This document shows positions 56,196-64,000 of a stretch of 64,000 nt of DNA, in pieces. Each line of letters begins with the position of its first letter. Position 1 is the first letter of the stretch. The stretch spans positions 10,863,216 through 10,927,215 of the forward strand of contig NC_134433.1 in assembly GCF_030867145.1 (NCBI RefSeq). Reading direction: 5' to 3'. This DNA comes from Opisthocomus hoazin (Eukaryota; Chordata; Aves; Opisthocomiformes; Opisthocomidae). The notes beneath the pieces were generated by a model that was given only the letters and a program-made list of their open reading frames with translations, ran no database searches and was not told the DNA's origin. A program made the position numbers and the translations under genes.

Positions 56196-59100
56196 ATGGA
56201 GGTGTAAGGAGCGGCGGGGCGGGCGCTGCTGCCTCTCCCCCAGTTGCCACCTTCCGCGGCGGCACCGGGGGCTGCAGCGCCGGGAGGGGGGGATGTATAT
56301 CTGTATATATATGGTATGGGCCAGCCCGCAGAGTGTGGGGGGAACATCTCTATGGGCCTGCGTCTGATGTGTGTGTGTGTGTGTGCAGATCTGTGTAGGC
56401 CTCCCCACAGCGTGTGTATGTCGATATAGGCCTGCCAGCAGTGTATGGGGGTTACATCTCACATCTCTACGGGCCTCCCCACGGCGTGTGTGGGTATATG
56501 GTCCTGCCTCTGATGTGTATGTATCTATATGGGTGTCCCCGGGGTGTGTGTGTGTCTGTATGGGCCTGTCAGCACTGTACAGGGGGTATATCGGGCCTTT
56601 AACACCCGTATAACCAGCAGTGAGTTCAGGCATTCTGATGAGAAACTGAGTTGGGTTTTGGTTTTGCTTTAAAAATCCTGCTGGAGTGCCTCTGTTTGGG
56701 CAGAAGGCGTTGTGGCTCGGCTTTAATGCTGCTCTCTGTCCCCATCTGCCCTGCTCTCCTGTCCCCTCGTGCTCCCTTTCCTGCGCTGCCACGGGAGCGG
56801 TGCAACGTGCATCCCCCACCGCAGCTTCTGGCCGAGGGTTACTCCTCTGAGCATCGAGCAGACCACTCATTGTAGGAGCTGAATATGCTGGAGAAGGAGA
56901 AAGCCTAACGAGCGTACAGCAGCGATTGCAAACACCAGAGGAGAGTCAGAATGTTGGCTAGGTGATCATTTGGGGCGGTTACACCAGCTGGCCCCCAGGT
57001 TGCCATCCAAGGTGGCAACTCTTGTCGCCTTCGTGCGCTAACAGCACTATGCATGTTGTTAGTGTCAGCTGGGCACAAAACAATAGGATTTGAACCGTTT
57101 TGAAGCTCAGAAACTCATTCTCGTGAGTTCTGTGGAGCCCATTACATTGGGAGGTTATATACATGTACGCGGCACGGAGGACGCTGAAGTGCGTGTGTCA
57201 GCATCCACCACAGTCAGCTGAGCTATTGCAGTTGACGTTATCCATGGATGCTTTATTGGTGTTAAATCTTCTATACTGTAATAATTCAATCTTCTATACA
57301 TGAAATTCAAAAGTAGATAACAAATGAGAAGCATCCATTGAAATACGGGGTTTTATTAGGTTAGCCTTACCGTCAGTAGCAGCCTGCAGGGAGGTGACCT
57401 GTTCTTGCTGTTGTATACTGAAAAATGCTGCGAAGCACATACACAGGCTGAAAGTTGCTGTTGCATGTGAGGAAGGATAGGATTTGCCCTGCTGAGAAAA
57501 ATGCTTTTGATACCATTAATAGTAAGTCTGTGATGCTGCTTCTTATACATCCACTTGTTTTTTGCTACCTTGAGTAGCCCGACTTATTTTACTGGTGCTA
57601 CCTCCTTTAGTACCAAAAGGAAGGTATGTCAGAGGTGGGAGAGCTGGAGGTTCACATGCTGAGCTGTGGGTGAATGTCCCCTGCGTTAGAATGGAACAGT
57701 TTAGCCCATTTTGCACTTGAATTGCTGTTGGAATTTAATCTTCCTAAACTTTTACCTCCTGCCTGATGGCCTTCATACAGGGAAGTTCTGATCATGGCAG
57801 AAGTATCTGTTACTAGAGAAAAGAACCCTCTAGGAAATGTTGTGGTTTAAATATGCAGCATATTTTAAGTAGTAGATTTAAAAACATGAAGTCTCAGTGA
57901 TATTTTTAGAGGTGTGATGTCATTTACTAAGATATATTTTGGTATACACAGAAGAATTTCTCAATAATATTTTGATTTGGACTAAAATTTGGGTAAATAA
58001 TACCCATTTAAAGATTCTAAAAAGTGTTTATATATTTGGTGTTAATAGGACACTTTTTCCCTTTCTACTTAAGACTTAATCTCATAATAATTAAGCATAC
58101 TGTTTAGTTGACTTTAACATATACATTATAATTCATTACTTACAATTTCTTGTTTTCTGAATGTAAAATTGATAGTTGCTTCATGAGAGGACTGAAGAAA
58201 ATTGTATTTCTACTCTAGAAGTTCTGTAGAAGTTTTCAAAACTGGTCTTGTTTATGAATTTATAATTTTGGTATTTCAGCACAACGGAAAATGTTGAAGA
58301 TTTGAGACTGACTCATTGGCTAGCCATTGTTAGAAGAAAAATAAGTATTTTTCTGAAGGACAAACTGGCTTTGAATTAAAAAAGAAGCAACTGTCTTGAA
58401 TAATTTAACATAAGATAGGTTTCGCAGGCTCATCTGCATAGTAATGTATTTATTTACTCTATATGAGCCTTTCAGTTATTTAACAGAATAATTCCCTATA
58501 TAATTAATCTGTAGCATTATTCTTTCTGACAAATAATGTCTTTGATCCGTAGGGATTTCTGTAGCGATAGCCTGAATGCAAACATTCTGAAGAATTCCAT
58601 TTGCCTAACAACAAAAGCTATATGGTTTGTAAAACATGAATGAAAACTAATGCGTGCGTGAGCTCACTTGCTGAAGTTTCACTCGAGTCAGCGAAATGGA
58701 AGTTGAAGTTCATCTCAGCGTATTTTAGAAGGTCCTTTTCATTTAAAAACAATGATAGAACCTGTGGAAGTTTGTGGACGCGTTTAACGTGTTTGAAAAC
58801 GATGAACGTGACAGTTCTATTCAAAGAGTTGATGGTGCTTAACAATACATTGTACCTTTTTCCTTCTTTTTTTTTTTAATAAACTGCTGCACAGACCTGA
58901 GAAAGGCCTTTCTCTCCTTTTGTGTGGAACCCTTCTGTTGTTGCCGCTACTGACTGCTCAGCAGAATGAGTTGTTCAGGGAATATAGGATGTTCTGCATC
59001 AGATGATTTTTCCCTTTTTTAAATTTAAAAATATACAGTTACAATATCCAGTAGTAATAGATGCATTATTAATCTCAATATGCAGTTGATTTGAAGAGAG

Positions 59101-62100
59101 TACATTCAGCCTGCCAGTGGTGGATAATTGTTCATGCTTAATTGGGATAGAATTGCTGGGGAAGTGTTTGGCAGGTGGGAAATGGGAAGCTCTCAGCCTT
59201 GCCCTGCTAATAAAGGAGCAGCCACATAAAGGTTCAAAGAATAAATAAAGTGGAAATAAAGTAAGTTGTTTTTTTTTACTCAGTACAGTATGTGTAACTA
59301 TAGTGCCATATCTATACATGCATGTATGTACATGGTACTAAAATAGTCATTGTATTTTCTTTTTCTGTGCACTAGACTAATAAATAGTATGCGTAATTTG
59401 CATTATCTTTCCTGTCAGTCTCTATTCAAATAAAACTGGAGGCCTCTGTGAGGAAGAAGCAAGGCAATTTGGTTTTAGTTTGTAAAATTGGGTGAGAAAA
59501 TAGGGTGGCTGAGTGAAAGGATTATGTTGTACAAGTGTTATGATTTACAGGGCAAATTGTGCAAAATATACTGTATATTTACATAATAATTCTACTAACA
59601 ATATGTAAAAATATTTTCCAGAGGTGGTAAGAGCTTCGTAGTTGTAGAATCACCAGAAACAGATTTCTTGTGGATTTTTTATTTAAATAACTTCATGAAA
59701 ATAGTGTCTGTTCTTTTAGAGTCTACGTGACTCAGCAAAAAAAAACTTTAAACAGTTTAATTTGGAACATAAATAATCGTTTTCATTTTTCCTTTTAGAA
59801 AAGATGCAAATGCTGCATTGCTAAGTAACTTTGAGGTAAGTTTGTCTGTGTCGTGGTTTCAAACCTGCAGTTTAAAGCTGTAATCAGGCACTTGTGTACT
59901 TCTTTGGAAGCTGAAAATTGCCAGTGGCGATCATCGAGACCTGTATGTGATTTCCAGTCCCCCGCATTTGATTTCTTTTTAAGAAGAAAGCTTTTTAAAG
60001 GAGGTCTGGAAATGCTTTCACTGGCAATGGTTACTGTATTATTACTTTTTTCAGCCCAAATCTAGAAAAACAGATACAAGTATGTTTTTCAAATAGATGA
60101 GGAGCAAATCTTTAGAATGTTGGTAACTTTAACTTCAGCCTTGTGGTATTTACACTGTTGCTGTGTGGTTAGGTTGCTGGATCCTCTTGTGTATGGTGGT
60201 TTGTTATTTAGAATTTGATTCTCCACGTCTTTAAACACTTGTGTGTTTGGGCAAGTGCACTGCATGCACGGGTGCTTTGTGTGACGTATGGTGCATCAGA
60301 TCCCAGATGAGCACGCTGATGCCTTTGTAACTGGGCAGCAGTGTCCAAGTTAGCTTTTTATTTTAATTTTATCTTATGGCAAGCCAGTATACCACTGAGG
60401 GACAGACTGATTGCTGGAGTCTCTTTAATATTGCGAATAAAAATTATTGCAGAAAATTTCAAAGATTTTTCACAGATGGCTACTGCTAGAATCTATGTTT
60501 TGTATTTAGCTTTAACCTTGTGATGTGCAGTAGCGTCTGAGAACCTTCAACTTACGAATGCATAGTAATATTAAAGCCAGTGCTACTGGAAATGTAGTCT
60601 TACACCCCTGAATGCTTGACAGTATTTTTTAAAAGATCTTGAGGTGTTTCTGAAGCAGGGTGGGTTGTAGGGAGGGTGAGGCAGTTTGCTGATCTGTGAT
60701 GTGTTAGTCGGGATAAACACTCCTAGAAGCCAGTGATGTACCTTGGTCCAGCATCATGGGGAAGCTACAGTTCTCTGTCAAACAATGAATGTTGGCATGC
60801 AAATAAAAAAAAAATAATCTTGTTTTATAGCATAGAAAAGTTCTGAATCAGTTTCCTCTCTCCTGAGCGAAGGTCTCTTGTTAGGGAGGTAGAAGGAAAT
60901 GTCGTGTTCTTGTTGGTTTAACTTCAGCCAGGTAATGGAAGGATTTCAGTGCTTTGCTTATGAATGTCATTTTTTGAATGGTTTTGATAACCCAGGTGTT
61001 TTGTTTATGTTGTTTTATTGCTGAAGCTTGAAACTTGCAAGGTTGTTTCGTCCTATTCTGAAATAAATCTTGAAATGTTTTATCTGGAGCTGCATCTGTC
61101 TGTGAACAGCAGAGCAACCATCTGGTGACTGTTAGAAGAGCTTTAATGAGGTACTTGGAAAGAACTGCCTTGCCTAAGAAGCAGATGATGATATGGCAGC
61201 CAAACGAGTATTAAGTGTCTGTTTGTTAAAAACATGTACTATGGCAGTACAGAAAATAGCAACTGTTTCAGACCTTGTTTATTGCAAAATCAGCTCTGCT
61301 TTCATCTTCATTTGCTGAGACGTTGTTGGAATGGAGATCTTGCTGCCTGCTGAGGGTCGAGTAGTGGTGTCAGCCGCATCATGTAAAATCTACAGATGTC
61401 CTAAAGGTCTGGTCCAGAACAGGGAGGACTGCAGAATCCATTCTTTGTGCTCTTCAGTCGGAGCTTTCTTCAGCTGAGTCTTTATGTTGGTGAATGTACC
61501 ATGTGTGTTGAAAAAGAGTGAAAGGAAGTGGAAAACGGAGTTACTGATGAGAGTGCTTATTTCTCATTTCCCTTTCACAGCACAGTTGTCATGCATGCAG
61601 CTTTTCAGTTCTTTGCAGAAAGGGATTTGCAGTGTCTGCAGCTATAGGCTTTTGGGGCATGGCGTTTTACTGCTCTGCAAAGTACTGATTCCCCTAAAAC
61701 TACCACTCTGTTTCTGTTTGCTCCTCTTTTCAGTTGCAATTTGACTGGCGTAGCAAACATTATCAAGGTAATATTTTGCACAGAAAGTGGTGTTTGAAAG
61801 GAGTATTCAGGACTGACATGTTGTATGTTCCATGCCTACATTTCTTCTGTGAGTTTGGAATTGTCATTTTGTGTTTTGTTGTCACCGGCTACGTTTTCTT
61901 CGAATATTTATTAGATAAAAGTTCATAGCTGAAGTTTTGGCTTTCAAGTCAGGATTGACTGCTGGTGGTTGATACGCAAGGTGTTCCTTTCTCATAGAAG
62001 GTGCAGTAGAAAGTAATTGCAGGATTTGTAGCTGGCTATGTTCTTAATTCTCACTGTCTAGAAATGTTTGTGTTCTTATTTCTATGGACTTTTCAGTTTA

Positions 62101-63260
62101 TAATAATTAGGGGATAAATGGTAAGAAGTGGTCTGTTACTTTGCTGTGGCTATTGGCTCTATATACCGTAAAGCCTGAAGGAAAACATCTGAAGAAATTT
62201 CAATGTAATTTGATTTAATATTGGAATAAAAGAATGATTGTGAGGCTGTCTCAACGTTCTGCTGCACTTGTAGCTATGATGGATAAAGATGTTGCGATGT
62301 TGCAACAGGTTTGACAAAGCACAGTTGCAAAAATCAAAACGTTTTTCTTGTCCTCAGACTTAACCCACTGAATCTCACTCCTGCATTAATATTCACTGCA
62401 TCATAAATGTGAAGACAACTTTATTACATTCTTTTCAAGAATGTCTGCTTGTATTACATTGTTGTGATGAAATACGGAGCTAATTTAATCTTTGTGGTTT
62501 AACATACCATAACACCATAATGGTCACTGTAACATTTACTATTATGAATAACTCCACTGGAATTTACAATAGGATCACTAATTGCAGGAGCATCTATAGG
62601 TCAGCCCTTGATTTAGTTGGTTCCTGGCAGTGTGACAGTTGTAGAGTTTACTCTTTTTTTGCAGAGAGTGTAAAATTGCACATCTGTGAGAGAAGATATA
62701 TATCCATTTTAATATTATAGGCACATCTGTCATAACAAATCAAGTAGAGCTATAAACTTGTGTGACATTTTGCTTCAAGCATCACTCGTATTTAAATGGG
62801 AGCTCTGTGCCAGTACAGCTGTGTATGACCCAGCTCTGTGCAGGACATGAGAGAAGATAAACAAGTAGGATAGATTCATCCTGGCGGCTTCTCCCTTGGG
62901 CCTCTTGGATAACGTTTAACAAGTGCCAAAAATCTGTTTAAAATTGTCACAATTTTACAAAAACAATTTACATACCTATTCATCATTCTAGTGCCAGATA
63001 TTTTTCATTTCAGTTGCTGGTGCATTCGCCAAAAGAGCCATGCTCTTTTTTTTTTTGTTTGGTTGATAGGATTTTGCATTGTTTATTTATGTTTTCCTGC
63101 TGTAATATTTTTAGGTAAAATACTCTTAAATGGTCTAAAACACTTTTATTTTTTTTCCCAGGTGTTCCAGTTACTTACTGATCTTAAGCAGCAGCGCAAA
63201 GAGAGCGGAAAAAATAAGCAGAGCTCTGGTCAGCAGAATCTGAACACAATCATGTATGAA
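56196..63260 (+). CDS. CRCP: CRCP (RPC9), first three coding exons (3' partial)
   Basis: CRCP encodes the RNA polymerase III subunit RPC9 (Rpb4-like stalk protein, also described as CGRP-receptor component). Exon 1 is 56196-56203 (ATG GAG GT, donor gtaagg). Exon 2 is 59799-59835, giving K-DANAALLSNFE (donor gtaagt). Exon 3 is 63162-63260, giving VFQLLTDLKQQRKESGKNK and then QSSGQQNLNTIMYE (donor gtgagt). The join MEVKDANAALLSNFEVFQLL matches the human N-terminus almost residue for residue. 48 residues are present of an expected ~148, so later exons with the HRDC-like domain and acidic tail are beyond 64000. The start was chosen because exon 1 reads MEV and phase 2 fits exon 2. The 3.6-kb intron 1 and 3.3-kb intron 2 hold no other exon that I can see. 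Confidence 0.95.
56290..56606. repeat. Degenerate minisatellite in CRCP intron 1
   Basis: About eight diverged tandem units of roughly 29-43 bp, each beginning near tatgggcctgcc or a variant (tacgggcctcccc, taggcctccccac) and ending in a gtgtgtg- or tatgt-rich segment. They start just after CRCP exon 1 and end at tcgggcc. The repeats keep long frames open in several registers (for example 56371-56613, rich in CVCV), which are artefacts and not genes. Confidence 0.75.
56607..59798 (+). other. CRCP: CRCP intron 1 (rest)
   Basis: AT-rich intronic sequence ending at acceptor ccttttag. No exon, RNA gene or clear repeat was recognised beyond short A/T runs. Confidence 0.7.
59836..63161 (+). other. 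CRCP: CRCP intron 2
   Basis: AT-rich intronic DNA ending in a strong polypyrimidine tract and ttttttcccag. No other feature could be supported. Confidence 0.75.
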
Positions 63261-64000
63261 GTGAGTAGCACTGTGAAATTCTTTTGCAAATTAGCCCAAG
63301 CTGGAGTGTTTAATATCCTTAGGTCTGTATATTAATAACTTTTATCAGATTTTCCCTACTAAAACACACAGTAACAGGGGTTGTTTTACTACTTTTCTGT
63401 GGTCAGTGTATTCAGGTTGTAGGTTAACTGCGCTGTCAAGGCAGAGGCATGCAGCTGCTCGTACTAAAATCTATCACAAAAAGAATTAAACCCCCCTTGT
63501 ATGTTATCTGCTTAGTTTTGTGGGATTTTTTGATTCCAAATAGTCTATCCTTTTAAGACCCAGGGCAGAACTTGCTGTCATCTGATGAATTGATGACACC
63601 ACCTAATCATGGTTTCAAAGCTGAGGTATGGGTATTTTCTTGTATTTTCTTTTAGGGTTGGTTTTTTTTTTTTTGGTTTTTGAGTTTTTGAGAGTTTTTT
63701 GTTTTGTTTTGTTTTTTTGGTTGATGTGAAAACAGCCAGAGATGGACAACCTGAATAACAAAATCATATGTATGGATCACAACATCAATTGGATGCTGGA
63801 CTGGTAATAAATGTTCCATCTATTGCTAGGAAGAACTTTTAACATCATATAATACAAAGATTAACATCTCAAATGTCTCAAATTAGCAACTTCATAACAG
63901 AATTGCAGTATGACCTATTGTGTCCGTGTCAGAGAATTGCACGAGTAGCACCACGGTTGACAGTGTGCTGAAAGCAGTTTGCCTTGCTTGCATGAGTAAT
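63261..64000 (+). other. CRCP: CRCP intron 3 (start)
   Basis: Begins at donor gtgagt and runs off the window. A T-rich low-complexity stretch with TTTTG units lies at about 63661-63720. No exon 4 is visible. Confidence 0.65.

Noticed and set aside
56371-56613. 80-codon frame rich in Cys-Val repeats
   Set aside because: Product of GT-rich minisatellite units; intronic and not conserved in frame.

Overview
The window is vertebrate nuclear DNA and almost certainly avian. It has small spliced exons, CpG-island promoters, and CR1 LINE fragments ending in 8-bp tandem ATTCTRTG repeats. It also holds a tandem pair of argininosuccinate lyase / delta-crystallin genes, an arrangement established for birds. 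The species cannot be named from the sequence alone. Gene order is VKORC1L1 (+), GUSB (-), ASL2/delta2-like (-), ASL1/delta1-like (-), tRNA-Gly(GCC) (+), CRCP (+). This matches the conserved vertebrate VKORC1L1-GUSB-ASL-CRCP block, with ASL doubled.

Layout. Bases 1-7337 hold the end of intron 1 and the last two coding exons of VKORC1L1. Bases 7338-13.5 kb are 3' UTR and intergenic DNA. GUSB fills 13.5-25.5 kb, tail to tail with VKORC1L1: 12 exons and an uninterrupted 658-codon frame, with its promoter in a CpG island at about 25.0-25.7 kb. An 11.5-kb ASL unit (about 26.2-37.7 kb) and a 13.2-kb paralogous ASL unit (about 38.9-52.1 kb) follow head to tail. Each carries a predicted GC-rich promoter with a short noncoding exon 1 and 16 coding exons (466 codons). 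The size difference between units comes partly from CR1 insertions in the second unit. A CR1-rich intergenic stretch leads to the tRNA-Gly gene and the CpG-island start of CRCP, whose first three exons are present. The rest of CRCP lies beyond 64 kb.

How the genes relate. VKORC1L1 (vitamin K epoxide reduction), GUSB (lysosomal glycosaminoglycan breakdown), ASL (urea/arginine pathway) and CRCP (RNA polymerase III subunit RPC9) do not form one pathway; they are old neighbours. The striking system is the crystallin pair. The downstream copy keeps the residues expected of an active lyase. The upstream copy has lost the conserved N-terminal LWGG sequence and has changes clustered next to the catalytic serine loop, as expected of a lens structural protein freed from enzymatic constraint. 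Both copies carry, in intron 3, a motif matching the SOX2/PAX6-type delta-crystallin lens enhancer, but the copies differ there by 3 bp. Near-identical blocks alternate with diverged blocks along the pair, suggesting ongoing gene conversion.

All exon boundaries were read by eye from GT/AG sites, reading-frame phase and remembered family sequences. No alignment was run.
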